Assembly: GCA_028283985.1 (NCBI GenBank)
Contig: JANQSQ010000355.1
Location: forward strand, 1-19,490
Length of the DNA stretch: 19,490 nucleotides
Source of the DNA: Rhodothermales bacterium
Lineage (GTDB): Bacteria; Bacteroidota; Rhodothermia; Rhodothermales; VXPQ01
Direction of reading: 5' to 3'
Below the pieces are notes generated by a model that worked only from the letters and a program-made list of their open reading frames with translations, did no database searches and was not told the origin of the DNA. A program made the position numbers and the translations under genes. Positions 1-7,413 of this stretch are shown one piece after another; within the stretch, counting starts at the first letter, position 1; the number at the start of each line of letters is the position of its first letter.

Positions 1-474
1 AAGAAACTGACGAACAAAGAGGACATTCGGATAAACATCAACGAAATCAAGCGTCCCGAACTGGATGCGGAACTGGTTGCTCAGAACGTGGCTCAGCAGT
101 TGGAGGGTCGCGTTTCGTTCCGCCGGGCCATGAAGCAAGCGGTTACGGCAGCCATGCGCATGGGTGCGGAAGGCATTCGCATTCGTGTTGCAGGACGCCT
201 TGGCGGAGCAGAGATGGGTCGTACGGAACAGTATCTTGAAGGCCGTGTCCCCCTGCACACGATCCGGGCGGACATTGATTTCGCGCAGGCGACATCCCAC
301 ACCATTTATGGTTCTATCGGCGTGAAAGTATGGATATATCGGGGCGAAATTCTCGGTCAGCCTGATCTGAGTCCGAATATCCAGGCGCAGCGGCAGCAGA
401 TGCAGCAGCAGTTCCAGCCGCCGGCTCGCAAGCGCCGGGGCCGTCGGTCACGTGATGGCGACCAAGCGTCCTGA
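1..474 (+). CDS. rpsC: 30S ribosomal protein S3, 3' part (5' end outside window)
   Basis: S3 binds 16S rRNA in the small-subunit head and lines the mRNA entry channel. The reading frame is open from base 1, so the gene begins upstream; by comparison with the usual length of about 210-230 residues, roughly the first 75-80 residues (N-terminal part and most of the KH domain) are missing. The visible part has the hallmark C-terminal domain with FRRAMKQAV, GRLGGAEMGRTEQY, GRVPLHTIRADIDF and YGSIGVKVWIYRGE. The tail after this domain is glutamine-rich and then strongly basic (KRRGRRSR). L16 follows 43 bases downstream, the standard S10-cluster order. Identification is certain; only the start is unknown. 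Confidence 0.97.
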   Translation, partial: KKLTNKEDIRININEIKRPELDAELVAQNVAQQLEGRVSFRRAMKQAVTAAMRMGAEGIRIRVAGRLGGAEMGRTEQYLEGRVPLHTIRADIDFAQATSHTIYGSIGVKVWIYRGEILGQPDLSPNIQAQRQQMQQQFQPPARKRRGRRSRDGDQAS

Positions 475-517
475 CCATTGCTTTCTGTCACTCAGGGATT
501 CGAGATAGAGGATAGCC

Positions 518-958
518 ATGTTAATGCCGAAGCGTACAAAGTACCGAAAGTACCAGAAAGGACGCATCAGAGGGAATGCGCACCGGGGGGCAAATATCAA
601 TTTTGGCGATTTTGGTATCAAAGCACTGGAGCCGGGGCGTATTACCAGCCGGCAGATCGAGGCGGCGCGTATTGCCATGACGCGTCACATGAAGCGTGTC
701 GGCAAAGTGTGGATTCGCATTTATCCGGACAAGCCGATTACGAAAAAGCCGGCGGAAACCCGTATGGGGAAGGGCAAAGGCTCTCCGGAGTACTGGGCCG
801 CTAATGTGAAGCCCGGACGCATCCTGTTCGAGATCGGCGGCGGCATTTCGGAAGAATTGGCTCGAGAGGCGCTTCGGCTTGCCCGGCACAAGTTGCCGAT
901 CAAGACAAAGTTTGTAATGCGCCCGGATTATCAGCCCCAGGAATCTGTCGGACGATAG
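518..958 (+). CDS. rplP: 50S ribosomal protein L16
   Basis: L16 is a 23S rRNA-binding protein near the A site and peptidyl-transferase region. The 146-residue product begins MLMPKRTKYRK, matching the usual MLxPKRTKxRK start of the family, and contains GANINFGDFGIKALEPG and the conserved loop RMGKGKGSPEYW with Arg82 near the position that is hydroxylated in E. coli. Two ATG codons lie two codons apart (518 and 524). The first was chosen because an AGAGGAT sequence lies about 7 bases before it and because the family normally keeps the extra two residues. It sits between S3 and L29 in the standard order. Confidence 0.97.
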   Translation: MLMPKRTKYRKYQKGRIRGNAHRGANINFGDFGIKALEPGRITSRQIEAARIAMTRHMKRVGKVWIRIYPDKPITKKPAETRMGKGKGSPEYWAANVKPGRILFEIGGGISEELAREALRLARHKLPIKTKFVMRPDYQPQESVGR

Positions 959-979
959 CGATTATCATTGGAGCGCGCC

Positions 980-1177
980 ATGTTGAAGGCAAAAGAAATT
1001 CGTGAACTCGGTCTGGAAGAGGTCCGAAAACGCATTGACGAGGAGGAAGATCAATTGCGTAGGCTGCATTTTCAGCATGCCATCGCGCAAATTGAGAATC
1101 CGACGTTGCTGCGCCGTAAGCGGCGACTGGTTGCGCGGCTGAAGACCATCCTTCGCGAGCAGGAAAACGAGGCCTGA
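980..1177 (+). CDS. rpmC: 50S ribosomal protein L29
   Basis: L29 is a small two-helix protein at the polypeptide exit tunnel, where it helps dock trigger factor and SRP. The 65-residue product has the MLKAKEIRELGLEE beginning typical of L29 (MKxxELRxLSxEEL), a heptad-like helical middle and the end motif NPTLLRRKRRLVARLKTIL. An in-frame TTG at 968 would add four residues, but the ATG at 980 is preferred because GGAG lies at a good distance before it and family members start here. It follows L16 by 21 bases and precedes S17 by 17 bases. Confidence 0.95.
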   Translation: MLKAKEIRELGLEEVRKRIDEEEDQLRRLHFQHAIAQIENPTLLRRKRRLVARLKTILREQENEA

Positions 1178-1194
1178 ACCGGAACGAAAAAATT

Positions 1195-1488
1195 ATGAGC
1201 ACAGACACCACTACAGAGGCTGTAGCGCGGCAGGTAAGCCGGTCGGCGCGTAAGGAGCGTATCGGCGTTGTCATCAGTGATCGTATGGACAAGACGATCC
1301 TGGTGGCGGTACAGCGCCAGATCAAGCATCCGATATACGGTAAGTTCATCAAGAAGACGACGAAGTTGATGGCGCATGATGAAAGCAACGATGCGAAGCG
1401 GGGGGATTCCGTTCGCATCATGGAAACGCGCCCGCTTAGCAAGCGCAAGCGCTGGCGTCTCGCCGAAGTCCTCGAACGGGCCAGATAG
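1195..1488 (+). CDS. rpsQ: 30S ribosomal protein S17
   Basis: S17 is an OB-fold protein that binds 16S rRNA early in small-subunit assembly. The recognisable core covers about residues 20-95: GVVISDRMDKTILVAV, HPIYGKFIKKTTKLMAHDE, GDSVRIMETRPLSKRKRW. At 97 residues it is somewhat longer than the usual 80-90 because of a Thr/Ala-rich N-terminal stretch of about 20 residues before the core. The start has no Shine-Dalgarno; it is preceded by the A-rich AAAAAATTATG context common in this window. A later start is not available as ATG before the core, so the longer form is kept. Confidence 0.95.
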   Translation: MSTDTTTEAVARQVSRSARKERIGVVISDRMDKTILVAVQRQIKHPIYGKFIKKTTKLMAHDESNDAKRGDSVRIMETRPLSKRKRWRLAEVLERAR

Positions 1489-1511
1489 CCCCCAACACTC
1501 TCAGGGAAGCC

Positions 1512-1880
1512 ATGATTCAGCAGGAGTCGAGACTTACCGTTGCGGATAACAGCGGCGCCAAAGAGGTGCTGTGCATCCGTGTACTCGGTGGAAGCGGCAG
1601 ACGTTATGCGCGCATAGGTGATCGAATTATTGTGACGGTCAAATCCGCTATGCCGGGAGGCGCTGTCAAAAAAGGAGACGTTTCCCCGGCCGTGGTGGTG
1701 CGTACGAAGAAAGAGCTTCGCCGCAAGGATGGCTCGTATATCCGTTTCGACGAAAACGCTGCGGTGCTTTTGAACCCCCAGGACGAGCCGCGCGGCACAC
1801 GTATTTTTGGGCCTGTGGCCCGCGAATTGCGCGAAAAACGGTTTATGCGCATTGTTTCCCTTGCCCCGGAGGTGCTTTAG
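1512..1880 (+). CDS. rplN: 50S ribosomal protein L14
   Basis: L14 binds 23S rRNA at the subunit interface and contributes to intersubunit bridges; it is also the docking site of the RsfS silencing factor in other bacteria. The 122-residue length is exactly the usual bacterial length. Diagnostic segments are MIQQESRLTVADNSGAKEV, the family signature around GGAVKKGDVSPAVVVRTKK, and the C-terminal GTRIFGPVARELREK. An AGGGAAG sequence precedes the ATG. The stop codon is followed after 5 bases by the L24 start. Confidence 0.97.
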   Translation: MIQQESRLTVADNSGAKEVLCIRVLGGSGRRYARIGDRIIVTVKSAMPGGAVKKGDVSPAVVVRTKKELRRKDGSYIRFDENAAVLLNPQDEPRGTRIFGPVARELREKRFMRIVSLAPEVL

Positions 1881-1885
1881 CAGCC

Positions 1886-2239
1886 ATGCCGAGAAAACAC
1901 AACGCGCAAAAGAAGATGCATGTGAAGAAGGGGGATCGCGTACGCGTGATTGCGGGCAACTATCGGGGGTACGAAGGGAAGATCCTGGTGATTTTTCCGG
2001 AGAAGGAGCGTGTGATTGTCGAGGGGGTCAATCTCCGCTTCCATCACGAAAAACCGAGTGCCGCCAATCCCCAGGGAGGGCGTGTAGAGAAAGAGGTGCC
2101 TGTCCATGTGTCCAATGTACAACCGATCGCTTCGGACGGAAATCCGACACGGGTGGGCCGCAAGCGAATTACGGATCCGGAAACGGGGCGCGGGCAATGG
2201 GTCCGATATGCAAAAACCACGGGGGAAGAACTCGCATGA
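1886..2239 (+). CDS. rplX: 50S ribosomal protein L24
   Basis: L24 is an assembly-initiating 23S rRNA-binding protein. Its KOW domain is visible at about residues 14-50 (KKGDRVRVIAGNYRGYEGK then VEGVN), followed by the usual NPQGGRVEKEVPVHVSNV and a C-terminal zinc-free segment. The product has 117 residues, slightly longer than the typical 100-105. The start at 1886 leaves only 5 bases after L14 and has no clear Shine-Dalgarno; an alternative ATG at 1916 (Met11, just before HVKKGD) would give a 107-residue protein that fits the average family length. The longer form is listed because the basic leader is common in related groups. Confidence 0.94.
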   Translation: MPRKHNAQKKMHVKKGDRVRVIAGNYRGYEGKILVIFPEKERVIVEGVNLRFHHEKPSAANPQGGRVEKEVPVHVSNVQPIASDGNPTRVGRKRITDPETGRGQWVRYAKTTGEELA

Positions 2240-2311
2240 GGCATGCGCCCGCACGGAACGCGCGATTGCGGGGCGTTATTTCTCCACACCTTGCCCATTG
2301 AGATTGGACAG

Positions 2312-2884
2312 ATGACATACACACCGAGATTGAAGGACCGGTATCGAAAGCAGATCGTTTCCGCGCTTATGAAGCAGCTCGGGTATGGGAATGTTATGCA
2401 AGTCCCTCGCCTGGAGAAAGTCGTTATCAACAAAGGGGTGGGGGATGCTTCTGCGGACAAGAAAGCACTGGACAACGCCATGGACGAATTGCGGCGTATC
2501 ACGGGCAGGCAGCCCAAGGTGGCGAGAGCGCGGAAGAGTGTTTCGAATTTCAAACTGCGGCAGGGTATGCCTATCGGTTGTTTCGTGACGTTGCGCGGAG
2601 ATTACATGTACGAATTTGTGGACCGTCTCATTACGCTGGCGCTGCCGCGTGTGCGTGACTTTCGCGGCGTATCGGACCGCAGTTTCGATGGCCGGGGTAA
2701 CTTCACACTGGGCATCCGCGAACAGATCATCTTTCCCGAAATCGATGTGGACAAGATTGACCGCATCAATGGGCTGGACATTACTTTTGTAACGACGGCG
2801 GCGACAGACGATGCGGCGTATGCGCTCCTGCGGGAATTCGGTATTCCTTTTGTACGGCGGGAAGAACGATCCGTAGCTGCCTGA
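2312..2884 (+). CDS. rplE: 50S ribosomal protein L5
   Basis: L5 binds 5S rRNA and contacts the P-site tRNA and the small-subunit head (bridge with S13). The 190-residue protein shows the L5 signature LEKVVINKGVGDAS, then ITGRQPKVARARKSVSNFKLR, PIGCFVTLRG, LPRVRDFRGVS and the C-terminal FPEIDVDKIDRINGLDI. The frame is open upstream to an ATG at 2243, but the extra 23 residues are unlike L5, so ATG 2312 (MTYTPRLKDRY) is chosen. No Shine-Dalgarno is evident. The 72 bases separating it from L24 hold nothing recognisable. Confidence 0.95.
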   Translation: MTYTPRLKDRYRKQIVSALMKQLGYGNVMQVPRLEKVVINKGVGDASADKKALDNAMDELRRITGRQPKVARARKSVSNFKLRQGMPIGCFVTLRGDYMYEFVDRLITLALPRVRDFRGVSDRSFDGRGNFTLGIREQIIFPEIDVDKIDRINGLDITFVTTAATDDAAYALLREFGIPFVRREERSVAA

Positions 2885-2945
2885 CGCCTGTATGCAGTCA
2901 CTTTCCCCCTGATTCGACACCTGCAATTAATAACATCTTACACGT

Positions 2946-3215
2946 ATGGCGAAAACCAGTTGGATGGCTCGCGAAAGAAAGCGGCGGCGTACTGTCGAGA
3001 AGTATGCCGAGAAACGTCGCCTGCTCAAGGAACAGGGTGATTGGATCGGTCTGCAACGACTTCCACGCGACGCAAGCCCTGTCCGGTTACACAACCGGTG
3101 CCCGCTGACGGGCCGTGCCCGGGGCTATATGCGCGATTTCGGCATTTCCCGTATCGCTTTTCGCGAGATGGCGCTTGAAGGTAAGATACCCGGTGTGCGC
3201 AAGGCATCCTGGTAA
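2946..3215 (+). CDS. rpsN: 30S ribosomal protein S14, zinc-free type
   Basis: S14 helps assemble the 30S head. The 89-residue protein is the long form and has the diagnostic block RCPLTGRARGYMRDFGISRIAFREMA and the GKIPGVRKASW end. Only one cysteine is present, so the two CxxC pairs of the zinc-binding short form are missing; this is the C-minus type that needs no zinc. The start at 2946 is MAKTSWMARERKR as in relatives, without a Shine-Dalgarno. It lies 61 bases after L5 and 21 before S8. Confidence 0.96.
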   Translation: MAKTSWMARERKRRRTVEKYAEKRRLLKEQGDWIGLQRLPRDASPVRLHNRCPLTGRARGYMRDFGISRIAFREMALEGKIPGVRKASW

Positions 3216-3236
3216 CGTTTTTCGACACAAGACGAT

Positions 3237-3638
3237 ATGAGTGGCATTACAGACCCGGTTTCAGATTATCTTACGCGCATTCGAAATGGCCAGCAGGCCG
3301 GTCGAAAGTACGTGGATATACCCGCCTCGAAGCAAAAGCGCGCAATCACGCAGATTTTGCTGGACAAAGGGTACATCCGCAGTTATCTGAATGTGGATGA
3401 CGGCAAGCAGGGACTCATTCGAATCCGCCTGAAGTACGATGCGCAGGGTGAGCCGGTCATTCGCATGATGAAACGTGTTTCCACACCAGGCTTGCGCCAG
3501 TATACCAGGGCAAACGAATTGCCCCGTGTGATGAACGGATTGGGGATAGCTATTTTGTCCACATCCCGCGGCGTGATGACCGACAAGGAGGCGCGCAAGG
3601 CGCACATTGGCGGCGAGGTGCTTGCGTATCTCTATTGA
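3237..3638 (+). CDS. rpsH: 30S ribosomal protein S8
   Basis: S8 binds 16S rRNA helix 21 and in E. coli also represses the spc operon by binding its own mRNA. The 133-residue product matches the family in length and in its ends: TDPVSDYLTRIRNG at the N-terminus, RVSTPGLRQYTRANELPRV in the middle, and the signature GLGIAILSTSRGVMTDKEAR followed by GGEVLAYLY. No Shine-Dalgarno is evident before ATG 3237. No S8-like regulatory hairpin near rplE could be identified with confidence. Confidence 0.97.
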   Translation: MSGITDPVSDYLTRIRNGQQAGRKYVDIPASKQKRAITQILLDKGYIRSYLNVDDGKQGLIRIRLKYDAQGEPVIRMMKRVSTPGLRQYTRANELPRVMNGLGIAILSTSRGVMTDKEARKAHIGGEVLAYLY

Positions 3639-3707
3639 TTTCTGAAGCATTCCGCTGCGAATTGCAGGTATACCTACCCTATCCGTGAACCCTTGGAGAG
3701 AAGAAAC

Positions 3708-4262
3708 ATGTCTCGCGTAGGCAATCAACCCATTGAGACGGGCGACGGCGTATCCGTGGATATATCGGAGGACAATCTTGTGACCGTCAAGGGGCCCAAG
3801 GGAGAACTGTCCGTCCGGGTCGCTCCTGAAATTACGGTGGCGAAGGAAAACGGAAGTATCGTGGTCCGGCGCCCCGACGACCAGAAGCGTCATAAGGCGA
3901 TGCACGGGTTGTATCGTTCGCTGATCGACAATGCGGTCGAGGGTGTTACGAAAGGGTACCGGAAGCAACTGGAAGTGATTGGCGTCGGTTATCGCGCTTC
4001 GGTAAACAATGGAGTTCTTGAACTGGCCCTCGGTTTTTCGCATCCGATTTATTTTGTGCCGCCAGGGACGGTTTCCGTCACGGTGGAGGCCCAGCGAGGC
4101 AAGAACACGGTGGTTACGATCGAAGGAACGGACAAGCAAATCGTCGGACAGGTGGCTGCGAAGATCCGGGCGCTGCGCCCTCCCGAGCCATACAAGGGCA
4201 AAGGGGTTCGCTACGTGGGCGAATATGTTCGACGCAAGGCCGGGAAGACAGCGGCTCGCTAA
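3708..4262 (+). CDS. rplF: 50S ribosomal protein L6
   Basis: L6 binds 23S rRNA near the sarcin-ricin loop. It has two related alpha-beta domains, visible here as MSRVGNQPIE to about residue 80 and the second domain to the end. Key segments are VTVKGPKGELSV, GVTKGYRKQLEVIGVGYRAS, GFSHPIYF and the C-terminal signature PEPYKGKGVRYVGEYVRRKAGK. The frame could begin at a TTG at 3693, but ATG 3708 is preferred because GGAGAG lies at a suitable distance and relatives start MSRIGxxPI. Length is 184 residues, normal for the family. Confidence 0.96.
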   Translation: MSRVGNQPIETGDGVSVDISEDNLVTVKGPKGELSVRVAPEITVAKENGSIVVRRPDDQKRHKAMHGLYRSLIDNAVEGVTKGYRKQLEVIGVGYRASVNNGVLELALGFSHPIYFVPPGTVSVTVEAQRGKNTVVTIEGTDKQIVGQVAAKIRALRPPEPYKGKGVRYVGEYVRRKAGKTAAR

Positions 4263-4315
4263 ATGCTTTTCCGGCGCAACCCTCAGCATCTTGATTCGAG
4301 TATCCGACAGGAATT

Positions 4316-4669
4316 ATGGCGGTGCATAAAAAGCAGGAACGGAAACGACGCGTAAAACGCGGCATGCGCGATAAGGTCGCAGGGACCTCTTCGCGTCCTC
4401 GTCTTTCCGTCTTTCGTTCGAACAGGTACATATATGCACAACTGATCGATGATCGGGCGGGCGTTACGCTGGCGGCGGCTTCGAGCGTAGAGTCTGACAT
4501 CGTCGGCGATACGCCCATGGAGGTCAGCAAAGCCGTTGGAGCGAATCTCGCCCGTCGCGCCCTCGAGAAGGGTATTGAACGGGTTGTGTTCGACAGGAAC
4601 GGTTACCGGTACCACGGGCGTGTGCGCGCCTTGGCGGACGGCGCCCGCGAAGGGGGATTACAACTGTAG
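4316..4669 (+). CDS. rplR: 50S ribosomal protein L18
   Basis: L18 binds 5S rRNA together with L5 and anchors it to the central protuberance. The 117-residue protein has the basic N-terminus KKQERKRRVKRGMRDK, then RPRLSVFRSNRYIYAQLIDD, AVGANLARRALEKGIERVVFDRNGYRYHGRVRALADGAREGGL. This is the normal bacterial length and pattern. A weak AGGA precedes the ATTATG start. S5 follows 37 bases downstream in the usual order. Confidence 0.96.
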   Translation: MAVHKKQERKRRVKRGMRDKVAGTSSRPRLSVFRSNRYIYAQLIDDRAGVTLAAASSVESDIVGDTPMEVSKAVGANLARRALEKGIERVVFDRNGYRYHGRVRALADGAREGGLQL

Positions 4670-4706
4670 TTTCTTACGAGAACCAGTACATTCATTCAGG
4701 TTTTGT

Positions 4707-5231
4707 ATGGCAGCACGAAAGGAGCAACGACGGCGTGAAGCGGCGGAAGGCCAGGATTGGCAGGAGCGGCTTGTATCCGTTTCCCGTGTGGCGAAGGTCG
4801 TCAAGGGCGGGCGTCGTTTTTCATTCAATGCCGTCGTGGTAGTAGGCGACGGGCAGGGCACAGTCGGGGCTGGTCTCGGCAAGGCGAACGAGGTGGCGGA
4901 CGCCATTTCAAAAGGGACGGAAGATGCGAAGAAGAACCTTATTCGCGTTCGGCTCAAGGACAACACCATTCCACATCCCGTCGTGGGTCGGCAGGATGCC
5001 GGGAAGGTGTTGTTGAAGCCCGCAGCTCCCGGGACCGGTGTGATTGCCGGGGGAGGCGTACGGGCTGTACTGGAATGCGCAGGCATCCGGGATATCCTTT
5101 CGAAATCCCTTGGATCCAGCAATCCGCACAATCAGGTCTCTGCAACCATGCAGGCACTGGAGCGGATCGAAGATCCTATGGAAGTGGCCCAGCGCCGCGG
5201 TATTTCACTCAAGAGGGTATTCGAGGGATAA
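4707..5231 (+). CDS. rpsE: 30S ribosomal protein S5
   Basis: S5 is a small-subunit protein at the mRNA entry channel that affects decoding accuracy. The 174-residue product has the double-stranded RNA-binding-like N-terminal domain (RLVSVSRVAKVVKGGRRFSF, then GDGQGTVGAGLGKANEVADA) and the C-terminal domain (LKPAAPGTGVIAGGGVRAVLE, AGIRDILSKSLGSSNPHN). The frame is open far upstream inside L18, but the first family-like start is ATG 4707. There is no clear Shine-Dalgarno. L30 follows 52 bases later. Confidence 0.96.
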   Translation: MAARKEQRRREAAEGQDWQERLVSVSRVAKVVKGGRRFSFNAVVVVGDGQGTVGAGLGKANEVADAISKGTEDAKKNLIRVRLKDNTIPHPVVGRQDAGKVLLKPAAPGTGVIAGGGVRAVLECAGIRDILSKSLGSSNPHNQVSATMQALERIEDPMEVAQRRGISLKRVFEG

Positions 5232-5283
5232 ACGACCATCGGGTTTGCGCGTGCGGTGGCTCGCGGTCAGATCGTACAAGGAT

Positions 5284-5466
5284 ATGGCGAACAAGATTAT
5301 CATAACACAGACCAAATCCGCAATCGGTTCATCGAAGCGCCTGGTTCGTACCCTGAAGGCGCTCGGTATCCGGCGGATGCACCAGCGTGTCGAACATACG
5401 GACTCTCCGCAACTGCGAGGGATGATCGACAAGGTTCGACATCTCGTTACCGTTACCGAAGCCTGA
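5284..5466 (+). CDS. rpmD: 50S ribosomal protein L30
   Basis: L30 is a small large-subunit protein contacting 23S rRNA domain II. The 60-residue product is the short bacterial form and reads MANKIIITQTKSAIG, then RTLKALGIRRMHQRVEH, then RGMIDKVRHLVTVTE, matching the family along its whole length. The reading frame is open upstream through S5, but ATG 5284 is the only start giving the family's N-terminus. It sits between S5 and L15 as in most spc operons. Confidence 0.95.
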   Translation: MANKIIITQTKSAIGSSKRLVRTLKALGIRRMHQRVEHTDSPQLRGMIDKVRHLVTVTEA

Positions 5467-5537
5467 TCCTCTTTTGAGACCAGGCGTTTTTCATTCCTGC
5501 CCTGCGTCCGCGAACGGGCGCCCATTCGAAATACATT

Positions 5538-5999
5538 ATGGATCTCAGCAATCTGAAGCCTGTTAAGGGCGCTACTCGAAAAAGGAAGCGCATTGCCCGC
5601 GGCGTGGGTTCGGGCAAGGGAGGTCACAGTTCCACGAAGGGGACGAAGGGGCAAAAGAGCCGTGCGGGAGCACGTATTCCCGCGTGGTTCGAGGGGGGCC
5701 AGATGCCCCTTCAGCGCCGTGTTCCGAAGTTCGGATTTCACAACCGGTTCCGCGTCGAATACCGTGCCGTAAACCTTTCCTGGATAGCGCGCCTTGTGGA
5801 CGAAGGCCGAATCGATGGCGCCGCGGAGGTGACGCCCGAGGTGCTTGCGGGCGCCGGGGTTGCGCGCAAGGCCGATCGGATTAAAATTCTCGGGAGCGGT
5901 GATTCCCCGCAGGGGCTTTCGGTTACCGCGCACGCTTTCAGCGCCTCCGCGAGAAAAAAGATTGAAGCGGCCGGAGGCAAGGCAACCGTCCTCGACTAA
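5538..5999 (+). CDS. rplO: 50S ribosomal protein L15
   Basis: L15 is a late-assembly 23S rRNA-binding protein with a long unstructured glycine- and lysine-rich N-terminal arm. Here the arm is MDLSNLKPVKGATRKRKRIARG followed by GSGKGGHSSTKGTKGQKSR and FEGGQMPLQRRVPKFGF, and the globular C-terminal domain ends in GLSVTAHAFSASARKKIEAAGG. The 153 residues fit the usual 145-155. The start lies in an ACATTATG context without Shine-Dalgarno, 71 bases after L30, and SecY follows after 39 bases. Confidence 0.96.
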   Translation: MDLSNLKPVKGATRKRKRIARGVGSGKGGHSSTKGTKGQKSRAGARIPAWFEGGQMPLQRRVPKFGFHNRFRVEYRAVNLSWIARLVDEGRIDGAAEVTPEVLAGAGVARKADRIKILGSGDSPQGLSVTAHAFSASARKKIEAAGGKATVLD

Positions 6000-6038
6000 T
6001 GTACGGACCGGCAACGGTCCTCTATTCCACACTCCATC

Positions 6039-7355
6039 ATGGCGAGTATCGGCGAGAACGTACGCAACATCTGGAAGATAGATGAACTCCGCCGCCGGAT
6101 TCTGTACACGGTCGGGTTACTCCTCGTGTATCGGCTGGGAGCATACGTAACGCTTCCCGGCGTGGACGCCGGTATTCTGGCGGATGTCAATGCACAAGGA
6201 AATCCGAACGATATTTTCGGTTTTCTGGACATGTTTGTGGGAGGGGCCTTCAGCCAGGCCGGTATTTTCGCACTCGGCATCATGCCGTATATCACCGCTT
6301 CCATTATCATCCAGTTGCTGGGTGCGGTGGTTCCCTATTTTCAGAAGCTTCAGCGCGAGGGCGAGGAAGGCCGCCGGAAAATCACCCAGCTCACACGATA
6401 TGGGACAGTAGGCATTACCGCTTTTCAGTCCATCGGATATGCGATCAACCTGCAATATGGAGCGACCGGTCAGGCGATCGTGATCGATTCCACGTTTTTT
6501 ATGATTTCGACGGTAATCGTGCTGACTGCCGGTACCGTATTCGTTATGTGGCTTGGGGAGCGCATTACGGAAAACGGTATCGGGAATGGCATATCCATCG
6601 TCATTATGGTGAGCATTATCGCCTTTTTGCCCAATGCCCTTTTCAACGAGTATACGCTCACGGATAATCTCTTCATCTTCCTGATGGAGATCGGTATATG
6701 GGCACTCGTGATGCTTGGGGTCGTGCTGGTTTCTCAGGGTATGCGCCGGATTCCTGTGCAGTATGCGAAGCGTGTGGTGGGGCGCAAAGTGTACGGCGGC
6801 ACGACCCAGTATCTTCCGCTTCGCGTCAATGCGGCGGGAGTCATGCCTATTATCTTTGCACAGTCGATCATGTTCGTTCCGGCGACGGTCGCATCGTTTT
6901 TTCCCGACAGTGCCTTCATGGTCGAATTTGGACGCTGGTTCTCAGACATTTCCGGCTGGGGATATTCGACCGTGTTCTTCGTGATCTGCGTATTCTTTAC
7001 CTATTTCTATACCGCCATTGCGGTGAATCCAAGGGAAATGGCGGATACCATGAAGCGTCAGGGTGGATTTATTCCCGGAATCAGGCCGGGCAAGCAGACC
7101 AGTGAGTTCATCGACAACATTCTGACGAAAATCACCTTGCCCGGATCGATTTTCCTCGGGCTTGTTGCGATTCTTCCTGCATTCGCTATGCAGGCGGGCG
7201 TCTCGCCCGGTTTTGCCACCTTCTTTGGGGGGACGAGTCTACTTATTCTCGTGCAAGTGACGCTGGATACGCTTCAGCAGATCGAAAGCCATTTGCTCAT
7301 GCGCCATTACGATGGTTTCATGAAGAGCGGGCGTGTTCGCGGAAGGTATATGTAA
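6039..7355 (+). CDS. secY: Preprotein translocase channel subunit SecY
   Basis: SecY forms the inner-membrane protein-conducting channel with SecE and SecG and takes substrates from SecA or the ribosome. The 438-residue protein has the family's ten hydrophobic segments, beginning at about residue 20. Hallmarks are the early LPGVDAG after segment 1, GIMPYITASIIIQLL (about 80-94), GERITENGIGNGIS (173-186), the cytoplasmic loop RIPVQYAKR (237-245) before LPLRVNAAGVMPIIFAQS, and FIPGIRPGKQT (344-354) near the SecA-contact loop. It follows L15 as in nearly all bacteria. No adk lies between secY and map. The start has no Shine-Dalgarno. Confidence 0.97.
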   Translation: MASIGENVRNIWKIDELRRRILYTVGLLLVYRLGAYVTLPGVDAGILADVNAQGNPNDIFGFLDMFVGGAFSQAGIFALGIMPYITASIIIQLLGAVVPYFQKLQREGEEGRRKITQLTRYGTVGITAFQSIGYAINLQYGATGQAIVIDSTFFMISTVIVLTAGTVFVMWLGERITENGIGNGISIVIMVSIIAFLPNALFNEYTLTDNLFIFLMEIGIWALVMLGVVLVSQGMRRIPVQYAKRVVGRKVYGGTTQYLPLRVNAAGVMPIIFAQSIMFVPATVASFFPDSAFMVEFGRWFSDISGWGYSTVFFVICVFFTYFYTAIAVNPREMADTMKRQGGFIPGIRPGKQTSEFIDNILTKITLPGSIFLGLVAILPAFAMQAGVSPGFATFFGGTSLLILVQVTLDTLQQIESHLLMRHYDGFMKSGRVRGRYM

Positions 7356-7413
7356 TGTAGTAATGGCGACGGCGGCAGTCCGGTCGTAAGACCATGTCCG
7401 TCTTTTCGAGCCC

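Noticed and set aside
3261..4289. 342-codon open frame on the - strand across S8 and L6
   Set aside because: It lies opposite two certain ribosomal protein genes, its translation has no recognisable domain, and long antisense frames are expected from codon bias in such genes.
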